Part shown: positions 14,861 through 23,619 of the stretch, one piece after another
Numbering within the stretch: position 1 is the stretch's first letter
Layout of the letters: each line of letters starts with the position of its first letter
Assembly (NCBI GenBank): GCA_964583765.1
Contig: CAZOWW010000081.1
Location: 1 to 27,855 of the forward strand
Source: CAZOWW01 sp964583765
GTDB lineage: Bacteria; Actinomycetota; Actinomycetes; Actinomycetales; Kineosporiaceae
DNA: 27,855 nucleotides
Reading direction: 5' to 3'
Made by a program: the position numbers and the translations under genes
The notes under the pieces: generated by a model
What the model was told of the DNA's origin: nothing
Database searches by the model: none
The model's input: the letters and a program-made list of their open reading frames with translations, nothing else

Positions 14861-15541
14861 ATGAGCACTGATCTCGTCACCTCGGCGCCGGTCGCCGACC
14901 CGCCGGCGATCGGCAACGGCCCCACCCGGGGCGGCTGGCGGCAGTACCTGGCCGCCGTTCGGATGATCATCCTGCTGACTGTGGTGCTGGGCCTGATCTA
15001 CCCACTGGGGATCACCCTGGTCGCTCAGTTGCCGTGGCTCAGGGACCGCGCGAACGGATCCCTGGTGAGCGATACCTCCGGTGCGGTGGTGGGATCCCGG
15101 CTCATCGGCCAGGGATTCGTCGATGCCAAGGGCCACCCGCTGGCGCAGTGGTTCCAGTCCCGTCCGTCCGCCGCGGGCAAGGGCTGGGACCCCGGGTCCT
15201 CCGGTGCCTCGAACCTCGGCCCGTCCAACGCCACACTGGTCGCCCTGATCAGAGACCGGCGGGCGGCCGTGGCCGCGTTCGACAGCGTTCCTGGTCACGT
15301 CGTCGATCCCGCGGACGTCCCCCCGGATGCCGTGACCGCCTCCGGGTCCGGACTGGATCCGGACATCAGTCCGGCCTACGCCCGGGAGCAGGCCTACCGC
15401 GTCGCCGCGACGCGTGGTCTCGACGCCGGGGCGGTTCTCGCTCTGGTCGACCGCTGCACCAGTGCGCGGGCGCTGGGGTTCCTCGGTGAACCCACGGTGA
15501 ACGTCCTGCGCCTCAACCTGGCTGTGGCACGGTTGGGTTGA
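14861..15541 (+). CDS. kdpC: KdpC, assembly/affinity subunit of the K+-transporting ATPase
   Basis: The 226-residue protein has one N-terminal membrane helix (about 33-54, MIILLTVVLGLIYPLGITLV). The outer domain has the KdpC landmarks GSRLIGQGF, WFQSRPSAAG, SGASNLGPSN, and the closing LGFLGEPTVNVLRLNLAV. KdpC contacts KdpA on the outer face and is needed for a working complex. A GAGGGAAG ribosome site lies before ATG 14861. Unlike the upstream kdp genes it is not overlapping; a 99-bp spacer with a hairpin separates it from kdpB. Its last codons and stop belong to a 15-bp tandem repeat. Confidence 0.96.
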   Translation: MSTDLVTSAPVADPPAIGNGPTRGGWRQYLAAVRMIILLTVVLGLIYPLGITLVAQLPWLRDRANGSLVSDTSGAVVGSRLIGQGFVDAKGHPLAQWFQSRPSAAGKGWDPGSSGASNLGPSNATLVALIRDRRAAVAAFDSVPGHVVDPADVPPDAVTASGSGLDPDISPAYAREQAYRVAATRGLDAGAVLALVDRCTSARALGFLGEPTVNVLRLNLAVARLG

Positions 15542-15582
15542 GCACGGTTGGGTTGAGCACGATCGAGCTGAGCACGGTCAGG
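15527..15582 (+). repeat. 15-bp tandem repeat that duplicates the end of kdpC including its stop codon
   Basis: The unit GCACGGTTGGGTTGA occurs exactly at 15527-15541 (the last five codons of kdpC with the stop) and at 15542-15556. A diverged copy, GCACGATCGAGCTGA, follows at 15557-15571, and a partial one at 15572-15582. Because 15 is a multiple of three, each copy repeats the same in-frame stop. It looks like a slippage duplication in the kdpC-kdpD spacer (15542-15617). Confidence 0.9.
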
Positions 15583-15617
15583 CCCGGGAACGTTCGGGTA
15601 CAGGAGGAGGCGCCGCG

Positions 15618-18153
15618 ATGACCCCGTACGAGGACGCCCCGGCCTCCCGGGGGCGGCTGCGGGTCTATCTCGGGGCGGCCCCCGGGGTCGGCAAGACCTA
15701 CGCGATGCTCGACGAGGGACGTCGGCGGGCGGATCGGGGCACGGATGTGGTCATCGGATTCGTCGAGAGTCACGGCCGGCCACGGACCGAGGCGATGGCC
15801 CTCGGCCTGAAGGCCGTGCCACGCCGGCAGATCGAGTACCGCGACACGACCTTCCCGGAGATGGATCTCGACGCGGTACTCGCGCGCCGGCCCCGGGTCG
15901 CTCTGGTGGACGAGCTCGCCCACACCAACGTGCCGGGCAGCCGGAACGCCAAGCGCTGGCAGGACGTCGAGGAGCTCCTCGCCGCGGGGATCGACGTGAT
16001 CACCACGGTGAACGTCCAGCACCTGGAGTCGCTCAACGACGTCGTCGAGCGGATCGCCGGGGTGCCCCAACGCGAGACGGTGCCGGACGAGGTGGTGCGG
16101 GCCGCCGAACAGGTCGACCTGGTGGACATGAGCCCGGAGGCGCTGCGCCGTCGCCTGGCGCACGGCAACGTCTACGCGCCCGAGAAGGTCGATGCCGCGC
16201 TGCAGAACTACTTCCGCGTCGGCAATCTCACCGCGTTGCGGGAACTGGCCCTGCTCTGGCTCGCGGACAAGGTCGACGAGGCACTCGAGCGCTATCGCGC
16301 CGACCACGGCATCACCGACACGTGGGAGGCACGCGAGCGGGTGGTGGTCGCCCTCACCGGCGGGCCGGAAGGGGACGGGCTCATCCGGCGTGCGGCCCGG
16401 ATCGCGGCCCGCACCGGGGGCGGGGAGTTGCTCGCCGTCCACGTCAGTCGATCCGACGGCCTGGTCGGCTCGAACCCGGCTGCCCTGCTGCAGCAACGAC
16501 GGCTCGTGGAGTCCCTCGGGGGCAGCTACCACCAGGTCGTCGGGGACGACGTCGCCACCGCGCTCATCGAGTTCGCCCGCGCCGAGAACGCGACCCAACT
16601 GGTGCTCGGCGCGAGCCGGCACAACCGGTTCGCGGTACTGGTCTCCGCCAGCATCAACAGCACCGTCGTCCGGCTGTCCGGGCCGATCGACGTGCACATC
16701 GTCACGCACGACCATGCGGCGAACCGGCGAGGCCTCCCCTCCCTCCGCGGTGGGTTGACCCTGCGCCGCAGGGCGCTGGGCCTGGCGGTCGCCGCGGCCG
16801 GGCTGCCGGCGCTCACCGCGCTGCTGGCCGCGGACCGGCAGGCGCTGAACCTGACCAGCGATGTGTTGCTGTTCCTGCTCTGGGTGATCGTCGTCGCCCT
16901 CGTCGGTGGCCTGGCGCCGGCCCTGCTCGCCGCGCTCGCGGCGTCCCTGCTGCTCAACTACTACTTCACTCCGCCCCTGCACACCTTCACGATCGGGGAG
17001 CGGAACAACTCGCTGGCCCTGGCCGCGTTCGTGGTCGCCGCGATGCTCGTGAGCAGCGTCGTGGACCGAGCGGCCCGCCGGACCGTGGTCGCGGCCCGGG
17101 CCTCGGCGGAGTCCCAGATGCTCGCCACCCTGGCGGGCACGGTGCTGCGGGGCGGGACGGCCCTGCCCGCATTGCTCGAACAGGTCCGGGAGGCCTTCGG
17201 TTTCACCGCCGTCACCTTGCTGGAGCGGACGCGTCGAGCTCCGACCGCGGTGGCCATGTGGACACCGGTCGCCACGGTGGGCAGTGGGGTGTGCACCGGT
17301 CCGGGTGACTCCGACGCGGAGGTGCCGGTGGGCCAGGATCTTCTGCTCGTGGTCAAGGGGAGGGCTCTGGCCGCCCACGACAGGCGGGTGCTCGACGCCG
17401 TCGCCGCGCAGGCCGCCACCGTCCTGGAACAGCAGCGGCTGGCCGAGGAGGCCGCGGCCGCCCGACCGCATGTCGAGGCCGACCGGATGCGCACCGCCCT
17501 GCTCGCCGCCGTGAGTCACGATCTGCGCANNNNNNNNNNAACTCGACGCACAGGAACGGCGGGAACTGCTGACCGCCGCGGACGTGTCCCTGGACCGGCT
17601 CGACCGCCTGGTCTCGGACCTGCTGGACATGTCCCGCCTCCAGGCGGGGGCGGTGTCGGTGTTCCCGCGCCGGATCGCCCTGGACGAGCTGGTGCCCTGG
17701 ACCCTGGACCAGCTCGGCCCGATCGGGCGGGAGGTGGCCATCGACGTTCCGGAGGACCTACCGGCGGTCAGCGCCGATCCGGTGCTCCTGGAACGGGTGC
17801 TGGTGAACCTCCTCACGAATGCGGTGCGCCACTCCCCGCCGGACCGTCCGCCACGGGTCACCGGAAGCCACCTGGGTGGGCGCGTGGAGCTGCGGGTGAT
17901 CGACCGCGGGCCGGGGATCGCCGAGGACGACCGGGAGCGGGTCTTCGCGCCGTTCCAGCGCCTGGGGGACACGGACAACTCCAGCGGCGTCGGCCTGGGT
18001 CTGGCGGTGGCGCGTGGGCTGACCGAGGCGATGACCGGCACGCTGGAGTCCGAGGAGACCCCCGGCGGTGGCCTCACCATGGTGATCACTCTGGCCGCTG
18101 CGGTGCCGGTGGAGAGCCCGCGGGGCTCCGGCGCACCGAGGGAGGCATCGTGA
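15618..18153 (+). CDS. kdpD: KdpD, K+/turgor sensor histidine kinase, interrupted by an assembly gap
   Basis: The domain order is that of KdpD. A cytosolic KdpD domain comes first, with Walker A GAAPGVGKT at residues 19-27 and the DELAHTN segment. A Usp domain follows (about 238-360), then four close membrane helices (about 385-480), a GAF-like region and the kinase core. The phospho-accepting His634 is in SHDLR just before the N run at 17530-17539. After the gap the protein resumes in a different printed frame with ERRELLTAADVSLDRLDRLV, then NLLTNAVRHSP (N box), RGPGIAEDD and GVGLGLAVARGL (G boxes). The frame change is explained if the true gap is longer than 10 and a multiple of three. About 20-25 residues after the His appear to be missing. 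KdpD controls KdpE and hence the kdp operon. Its stop overlaps the kdpE start. Confidence 0.93.
17530..17539. other. Assembly gap of 10 N inside kdpD
   Basis: Ten undefined bases replace the segment after the phospho-accepting His motif of KdpD. The codon phase on the left (first codon base at 17529) and on the right (codon start at 17542) fits an intact gene only if the real gap length is divisible by three. Ten is therefore a placeholder. Confidence 0.98.
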
Positions 18154-18887
18154 CGCGGATCCTGCTGGTGGACGACGAGCCGCAGATCCTGCGTGCCCTG
18201 GCGATCACGCTGCGCGCGCACCGCTACGAGGTGGACGTCGCGGACTGCGGCCGGCGGGCGTTGACCGTCGCGGCCGGCCGACCGCCGGACCTGGTCGTGC
18301 TCGACCTCGGGCTGCCCGACATGGACGGCGTGGAGGTGATTCACGGCCTGCGCGGCTGGTGCACCGCGCCGATCATCGTACTGAGCGGCCGGACCGACTC
18401 GGGGGAGAAGGTCGCCGCCCTGGACGCCGGGGCCGACGACTACGTCACCAAGCCCTTCGGCATGGACGAACTGCTCGCCCGGCTCCGTGCGATGTTCCGC
18501 CGGGCCGGTGAGCCGACGGACGCTCCGAGGATCGCGTTCGGCAATGTCGTCGTCGACCTTGCCGCACGCAGGGTCGTCCTGCGGCCCGAACCCGCCGAGA
18601 TCCCTGCGGACGGTGCGGGACGAGGCCCTGCGGGCGAGGTGGAGGCCTGCGACGTGCGGCTCACCCCGACGGAGTGGCACCTGCTGGAGCCGCTGATCCG
18701 CAACCCGGGGCGGCTGCTCACGCACAAGCAGTTGCTGGACGAGGTGTGGGGTCCGGGTGGTTACCCGGCGGAGAACGACTACCTGCGGGTGTACCTGGCC
18801 CGGTTGCGTCGCAAGCTGGAGCCGGAACCCTCGCGTCCGCGCCACCTGATCACCGAACCGGGAATCGGGTACCGCTTCCAGCCCTGA
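18150..18887 (+). CDS. kdpE: KdpE, OmpR-family response regulator of the kdp operon, with an inserted loop
   Basis: GTG 18150 overlaps the kdpD stop (GTGA) and follows GGAGG by 4 nt. The 245-residue protein has a receiver domain with acidic pair Asp8-Asp9, phospho-acceptor Asp52 in LDLGLPDMDG and conserved Lys101 in YVTKPF. The winged-helix DNA-binding domain follows (about 168-243) with LTPTEWHLLE and the closing LITEPGIGYRFQP. Between the two, residues 146-167 form a Pro/Ala/Gly/Glu-rich insert where the usual KdpE has only a few residues of beta-strand loop. The insert lies at the front edge of the DNA-binding domain, not in the recognition helix. Its likely target is the direct repeat at 10578-10615. 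Confidence 0.96.
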   Translation: MTRILLVDDEPQILRALAITLRAHRYEVDVADCGRRALTVAAGRPPDLVVLDLGLPDMDGVEVIHGLRGWCTAPIIVLSGRTDSGEKVAALDAGADDYVTKPFGMDELLARLRAMFRRAGEPTDAPRIAFGNVVVDLAARRVVLRPEPAEIPADGAGRGPAGEVEACDVRLTPTEWHLLEPLIRNPGRLLTHKQLLDEVWGPGGYPAENDYLRVYLARLRRKLEPEPSRPRHLITEPGIGYRFQP

Positions 18888-19009
18888 CGCCCGGCCGGGG
18901 CCTGCCCGGGGAAGTGTGCGACGTCCTGCGCGGTGATCGAGGCACGCTCATGGCCCGGGCGGCGAGGGAGGACCCTCCGGGCGAGCAGGAGGGTTCCGGG
19001 AACGGGTGT

Positions 19010-19059
19010 CGCCCCGCCCGATGCACCGGGGGCGGCATGCCGGTGCATCGGGCGGGGCG
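19010..19059. terminator. 20-bp perfect hairpin between convergent kdpE and chitinase genes
   Basis: Arms 19010-19029 and 19040-19059 are exact reverse complements over 20 bp, with a 10-base loop. The hairpin lies 123 bases past the kdpE stop and 51 bases past the chitinase stop, so it can end transcription from both sides. No T-run follows on either strand, which is common for terminators in high-GC actinobacteria. The rest of 18888-19109 holds no gene. Confidence 0.85.
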
Positions 19060-19109
19060 GGGTGCCGGGTCGGGGGCCGGTGAGGCGGCCGGACCCCGAC
19101 CCGGCAGTC

Positions 19110-20933
19110 TTAGCGGCAGATGTCGCCGGAGACGACCGGCAGGCCGGATGCCGGTTTGAGGATGGCGGTGGTCGTACCCGTGATGTTCTCCTCGCAGGTG
19201 TCGGAGGCCGAGTGCGTCAGGGACTTGCCGCCGACCCAGACATCGAGGTGGTTGCCGGTGCTGTCGGGGCAGGTGTCGGGCCCGCCGTCCCCGCAGGTGT
19301 CCTCGACGATCAGGTACCGCTGGAGCGAGGGGACGTAGAAGCGGGTCCCCGCCGCCCACTGCAGGCAGCTTCCGCTGCCGTCGGATCCCTGGCAGTGGTA
19401 GGGGACGGCCACCGTGATCGGGTCGGCATAGGTGCCGGTGCCGCCCGCGGAGCTGTGGAGGACGGGATTGCTGATCTCCGCGGATCCCGGCGGGGTGTTG
19501 TCCCACCAGCCGTAGCCGGTCAGGAGCACGCTGAGCGTGGTGCCCGAGCCCGTGGCCGGCGCCGAGGAGGACGTCGTGGCCGGCGCGGTCGTGCGGCTCG
19601 GCCGCCGGGTGGTCGTGGTGGTCCGGTGGCCTCGGGTGGGATTCGTCCTCCTCGAGGTGGTGGTCGTGGTGGTGCGCGGTGCGGTGGTCGTCGTCGCGGC
19701 CGTGCCCGGGACGGGCTGCCACAGGGCGGGTACCCCCGGGGGCTCCCAGCCGGTGAGGGACGTGTGTGCCTGGATGCACCGGTACCGCAGGCCCTGGTAC
19801 GTGACGAGGTCACCGATGCGGTAGGCGTGGTTCGGCACCCAACTGGTGACTCCGGTGGACGACGTGGTCGTGGTCGTCGCCCTGGGGGCAGAGGTGGTGC
19901 CGGCGGGCGTGGTGGTGCGGGCGCTCGCGGTCGTGGACGTCGGGGCCGGGAACAGGCCGCCCCCGGTCGCGCCCTGGAGGAAGATCTTCGTGAAGTCCAG
20001 GGCGCTGCCACCGAGTCCGGAGCAGTTGGCGGAGACCCCGCCACCCGCGCACGGCTGGTCGCGGCCGATCGACCAGAAGGCGAGTCGACCGATGCCGTTG
20101 CTCTTGGCCCACGCGACGATCGCCTTCGCGTCGGTCTCACTGACCACCTCGCCGGCACTGTCGTTGTTGCCGATCATCGGGGTGATCCCGATGTTGGCGT
20201 AGGTCACGGCCAGTCCGGCGGACTGCGCGGCGCTGAGGGTGCCGGCTGCGGCGTTCTGGGCGGCGGAGGCCATGTCGGAGACCGCCCCGCCGTAGTCCAT
20301 GGTCATGGCGTTGACGAGATCGATCCGCGCCCCGTTCGCGGTTGCGGCGGCGAGGAAGGCGCTGCCGTTGGCGTCGGGGCCGCTGGGCAGTACCGGGATC
20401 GTGACGGAGACCTTCAGTTCGGGCAGGGCGGACTCCAGGGCCTTGATGGCCTGGTATCGCCGGGTGATCGAGGGCGTGTCGGCGATCGCGGCACCCTCGA
20501 TGTCGAAGTCGACGTGGTCCACGCCGTACTTCGTGATGACGCTGCGGTAGGCACTGGTCAACGACGTGACGTTCGTGCAGGACTGGGCGAGTTCGCTACC
20601 GCTCGCCCCGCCGAACGAGATGATGGGCGAGGCGCCCTCCGACTTCGCCTTCGCGATCTTCACGGTGGCGGTGGAGTTGTCCACTCCCAGGGTGTCTCCC
20701 CAGATGGGGGTGCAACCGGAACTGATGATGAATGCGGCTGTGTAGCTGGTCAGCCCCGCTTGGGAGATCGCGGCGTCCAACATGCCGGAACTGTCCGCAG
20801 AAAGGTCCACGTAAGGTGCGACGCTGTAATCCGCGGAGGCGGACGCGGAGCTGTGGGTGAAGAGCGCGAGAATTCCTGAACCGGCGATCAGGGCGGCGGC
20901 GAACAGGCCGACCATCAGCCTCTTTCTATGCAT
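19110..20933 (-). CDS. Secreted multidomain chitinase: GH18, CBM5/12-like and a C-terminal double-psi-barrel-like domain
   Basis: ATG 20933 has GGGAG about 8 nt upstream and opens a signal peptide (residues 1-34). The longer frame to 21041 lacks these features. The 607-residue protein has a GH18 domain at about 36-325. Its catalytic DxxDxDxE is Asp139, Asp142, Asp144 and Glu146, and MDY (212-214) supports a retaining, substrate-assisted chitinase. After a Thr-rich linker, residues 364-408 (SWVPNHAYRIGDLVTYQG, then YRCIQAHTSLTGWEP) form a CBM5/12 chitin-binding module. A second linker (about 412-464) leads to residues 468-607, with TGYGWWDNTPPGSAEI, HSSAGGTGTYADPIT and LIVEDTCGDG. This last part resembles RlpA/expansin-like double-psi barrels known mostly from fungi, as I recall. 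It probably degrades fungal or arthropod chitin outside the cell. Confidence 0.93.
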   Translation of the reverse strand: MHRKRLMVGLFAAALIAGSGILALFTHSSASASADYSVAPYVDLSADSSGMLDAAISQAGLTSYTAAFIISSGCTPIWGDTLGVDNSTATVKIAKAKSEGASPIISFGGASGSELAQSCTNVTSLTSAYRSVITKYGVDHVDFDIEGAAIADTPSITRRYQAIKALESALPELKVSVTIPVLPSGPDANGSAFLAAATANGARIDLVNAMTMDYGGAVSDMASAAQNAAAGTLSAAQSAGLAVTYANIGITPMIGNNDSAGEVVSETDAKAIVAWAKSNGIGRLAFWSIGRDQPCAGGGVSANCSGLGGSALDFTKIFLQGATGGGLFPAPTSTTASARTTTPAGTTSAPRATTTTTSSTGVTSWVPNHAYRIGDLVTYQGLRYRCIQAHTSLTGWEPPGVPALWQPVPGTAATTTTAPRTTTTTTSRRTNPTRGHRTTTTTRRPSRTTAPATTSSSAPATGSGTTLSVLLTGYGWWDNTPPGSAEISNPVLHSSAGGTGTYADPITVAVPYHCQGSDGSGSCLQWAAGTRFYVPSLQRYLIVEDTCGDGGPDTCPDSTGNHLDVWVGGKSLTHSASDTCEENITGTTTAILKPASGLPVVSGDICR

Positions 20934-21012
20934 GAACCAAGCTCCCTCGGGCTTCGACCGTGCGGCCGGCGATGGTTTCTCGACCACGCGGTATGAGCTG
21001 CGGAAGGCACCA

Positions 21013-21041
21013 AAGATGGTCGACGGATCCGGCGTTGTCAA
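21013..21041 (-). promoter_or_regulatory. Candidate promoter of the chitinase gene
   Basis: On the minus strand a perfect -35 box TTGACA (21041-21036) and a weak -10 box CATCTT (21018-21013) are separated by 17 bp. Transcription would begin about 70-75 bases before the ATG at 20933. No clear DasR-type palindrome (TGGTCTAGACCA) was found between 20934 and 21200. The rest of 21042-21340 has no supported gene. Confidence 0.4.
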
Positions 21042-21341
21042 TGCCCGAAGGGGGTGTTGTGACAGGATGTGATTCGCTGATTGCGGAGGGAGACCGAGCT
21101 GGAATCCGGTGACATGTGGTGATTCGGTGGTTCTGTCGCCGGATGGTGCCGTGCGGATTCCGCTGTGACCTGACGGGTATTCGTGTGCGCTCTGTTATCG
21201 ATCCGTGATAGCGGAACCCGGTGGGTTCGCGCGCGATTCGGCGGGGTGGGCGCCCCGGTCACCGATTCGATTCGGCGCTCTCACGTGGGCACTTGCGGCG
21301 CGCAGGGGACAGGCCTGGCGGCCTTCGCCCTCCGGCCGGGA

Positions 21342-21362
21342 CGCACCGGTACGACCGGTGCG
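21342..21362. terminator. 9-bp perfect hairpin after the frameshifted membrane-protein gene
   Basis: CGCACCGGT (21342-21350) and ACCGGTGCG (21354-21362) pair perfectly around a 3-base loop. The hairpin begins 36 bases past the stop of the minus-strand gene ending at 21398 and lies upstream of the chitinase promoter, so it may insulate the two. The left arm recurs at 21370-21379. There is no T-run. Confidence 0.5.
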
Positions 21363-21397
21363 CGGGATCACGCACCGGTCGCGCAGGGTCACCGGGA

Positions 21398-22872
21398 TCA
21401 GTCGACGAGCCGGGTCCCCCGGGTCTCGCCCGGCACGACACCGACGTTCCACAACCCGCCCACGTTTTCCGTGTAAGGGAAGGGGCTCCCTGCTTCGTCG
21501 GGCAGCGGGGTCTCCCCGAGAAGCCTCCCGTCCGCGCCGTAGGCCCGGACGGTTGCTCTCGCTGTCAGGGGGACCTGGGTGCCCGCGAAGCCGCGGGCGT
21601 CCACGGTGAGCGGGTGGGGCGTGCCGTCGACGACCATCTCCGCACGGACCGCTCCGGACGGGACGGAGACCATGACCTGCTTCGTCGCGTGCCTCAACAA
21701 CAAGTCGAGCTGTCGCCAGGCGTAGGGCCGGTCCACTGCGCCCTTCGCCGGAGCGAGGAGCTCCAGGAATCCCTGCTGGAATCCATGTCCGCCGCTGTTG
21801 GCGAGCACGAGCGTGCCTCCGCCCTTCGGGGTCAGGGTCATGAGGTACCTCGGCGACCCGGCTGTCATCTCGAACCGGACAGTCACGGTGACCTGGTCGA
21901 GTTTCAGGCCGTACAACGCCAGGGCTCCTCTGAGCCTCTCCGCCATCGTCCGCGCCCATGGCAGGTCGACCGGCCCGGGGGGAAGGTACCGGTCGATGAT
22001 CGCTCGGTACGGCGCGAGCGACGGGCCACCATCCGGGGCCGCGGACGTGTTGCGCTGTGCGGACCAGTCCCGGGGGCCTGAGCCGTTGCCGGAGAGGAGT
22101 TGGCCGCGCCGGCTCGCCCGCACCGCCACGAGGATCCTTTGCGGTGCCGCCGGCAGTTCGCGCAGGGCGATGCCGTCCGAACCGGCCGTCCGCCAGGTAC
22201 GTTCCAGTCGGCCGTCCGCGCGGAAGGTGACGCCCAGGGAGACGCGGATGGTCGAGCCGGAGGGAGCGACGACCGCCAGGTACCCCGTGCCGTGCCAGTC
22301 CTCCACGCAGTCCTGCGTCATGTCCGCGGTGATCCCGGTGTTGACGGAACGCATCGTGCCGGGGCTTGCGTCCACCTCGCCCTGGAGCCATTCCAGCGTT
22401 GGGGTCGTGTGCCCGCGGTACCGCAAGATCAGCCGCACGAGCGCCAGCCGCCGGCCGGCGACATCCCCGGCGAAGAGCACTCGCACCGTCGCTGGGTCAG
22501 CCACCCCCAAGGCGCCCCTGTGTTCCGGGAGAGAGAGACCACAGTCTGTTGCAGCCCGGCGATCCAGGTGCTGTCCCCGGCGAGCGAGCTCCGGAGGGGT
22601 TCGTTCCACAGCTTCGACGGACCAGATGTCTTCGCGGGGGACGAGACTCGGTGGCTCGGCCACCCCGGGATCCGCCCGGTGAACCCTGCGGCCACCACGC
22701 ATGCGACGACCACGCTCGCGGCCGTCGCGAGGGCACACCGGCGGATCCGGCGGGTGGTGTGGTGGCGTCGTTCCGCGCTCCCGAAGCGGCTCCACGGATC
22801 GACATCGGGCCTCACGTCGTCCGCCTGCGTGTGGAGCATCTGGCTGAGCCGCTCCTCGACCGTCCGGGTCAC
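21398..22872 (-). pseudogene. Membrane-anchored sigma-partner-like protein, split by a frameshift
   Basis: GTG 22872 has a strong AAGGAGG ribosome site 7 nt upstream. The first frame reads TRTVEERLSQMLHTQADD, then an Arg-rich stretch, one membrane helix (ALATAASVVVACVVAAG) and an outer segment up to about 22510. From there the sequence of the same protein continues in another frame (VADPATVRVLFAGDVAGRR onward) to the TGA at 21398, giving about 490 residues in all. One missing G in the run at 22504-22508, or an extra CT in the alternating run at 22529-22538, would explain the shift. A short inner N-terminus, one helix and a large outer domain are typical of proteins coded behind SigE-type sigma genes, and a sigma remnant lies directly upstream. 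It is either a true pseudogene or a sequencing error. No specific function is known. Confidence 0.7.
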
Positions 22873-23154
22873 TGTCGACCTCCTTCGGGTGCTGCGAGAC
22901 GGATGCGGAGCGGCGGTGCCCCCGACGGTGGTGTGATCACGGGGCCGTCCGAGGAGCCGGGGTGAACCGGCGAGGAGGTCGCCACGGTGATGTCGGGCTC
23001 GTCTCCTGGTGGCGAGGTCTGTTCTGCAGGACCAGGAGATGACGGCGCCGGGTTGGTGGGCGAACGGGGCGCCGCGGTGTCCTTCTCGAGGGGGGACGCC
23101 GAGGACCGCGCGGAGTTGGGCCAGACCGCGTGACGTCTGGCTCTTCACGCTAGT
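22869..23154 (-). pseudogene. Truncated SigE-family sigma factor: only the end of region 4 remains
   Basis: On the minus strand, bases from about 23154 code SVKSQTSRGLAQLRAVLG, the recognition-helix end of region 4 in SigE-family sigma factors. Everything before it (regions 2 and most of 4) is absent, and the opposite strand beyond 23155 holds an unrelated gene. After this segment a run of six C (minus strand) at about 23090-23095 shifts the frame. With five C the reading continues as a Pro/Ser-rich tail to a TGA at 22869-22871 that overlaps the GTG of the membrane-protein gene, the normal coupled arrangement. The gene is therefore both truncated and probably frameshifted. Confidence 0.65.
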
Positions 23155-23155
23155 C

Positions 23156-23506
23156 ATGGAACGTAAGAAGTCATCCGAGCCCGGACACTGTGACCAACCC
23201 GCGGAGCACCCGAATTGGTGTGATCCGGCGCGGTGCGAGGTGGGGCGCCCGGACGGGGGCGAGGACCCAGGCCCGTGGGCGGAACACCGATCAGCGCCGA
23301 TGGCGCTGGATCTGTCCGGTGACATCTTCGGATCGGCGCTGGTGGGTGGGGCGTGGTTGAGCCGGCCGGGGGCGTCGTGGGTGTGCTCTGCGTTTCTGCA
23401 GGTGGAGATCGGTGGGCACCGTGTGGGGTTGCCGGTACGCGACGCCCGGGAACTGGTGGTCCGCTTGGCGGACCTGCTCGCGGCGGCGGGGGAGGCGCGT
23501 TCGTGA
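23156..23506 (+). CDS. Small DUF6907-like protein of an accessory element
   Basis: The frame is open upstream, but ATG 23156 is the best start because sequence typical of the family begins shortly after it. No ribosome site is visible, so leaderless translation is possible. The 116-residue protein carries HPNWCDPARC near residue 18-27 and EHRS at 43-46. This resembles the Trp-Cys...His-Arg-Ser pattern of small actinobacterial proteins grouped as DUF6907, which often sit in integrative elements and near XRE regulators. The C-terminal half (VEIGGHRVGLPVRDARELVV and on) looks like a small alpha/beta domain. Function is unknown. Its start lies at the point where the sigma-factor remnant is cut. 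Confidence 0.7.
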   Translation: MERKKSSEPGHCDQPAEHPNWCDPARCEVGRPDGGEDPGPWAEHRSAPMALDLSGDIFGSALVGGAWLSRPGASWVCSAFLQVEIGGHRVGLPVRDARELVVRLADLLAAAGEARS

Positions 23507-23619
23507 GCGGCACGCGGGTGCTGCGGGAGGTCCTCGTCGCACCCTCGTCCTGGCCTCCGTCGGCTGCCTGACCGGGTCAGGGAAAGCCCGGGCTGCGGGG
23601 CGACGCGTCTTCGCTGGCC

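Noticed and set aside
15513..18845. A 1110-codon minus-strand frame opposite kdpD and kdpE
   Set aside because: It is antisense to well-supported kdp genes, passes through the N gap, and shows no family features.
20934..21200. DasR-type chitin operator before the chitinase
   Set aside because: No palindrome close to TGGTCTAGACCA was found by eye.
23503..23571. A 22-codon frame that overlaps the DUF6907-like stop by GTGA
   Set aside because: Too short and without recognisable features; the overlap alone is weak evidence, though a coupled micro-gene cannot be excluded.
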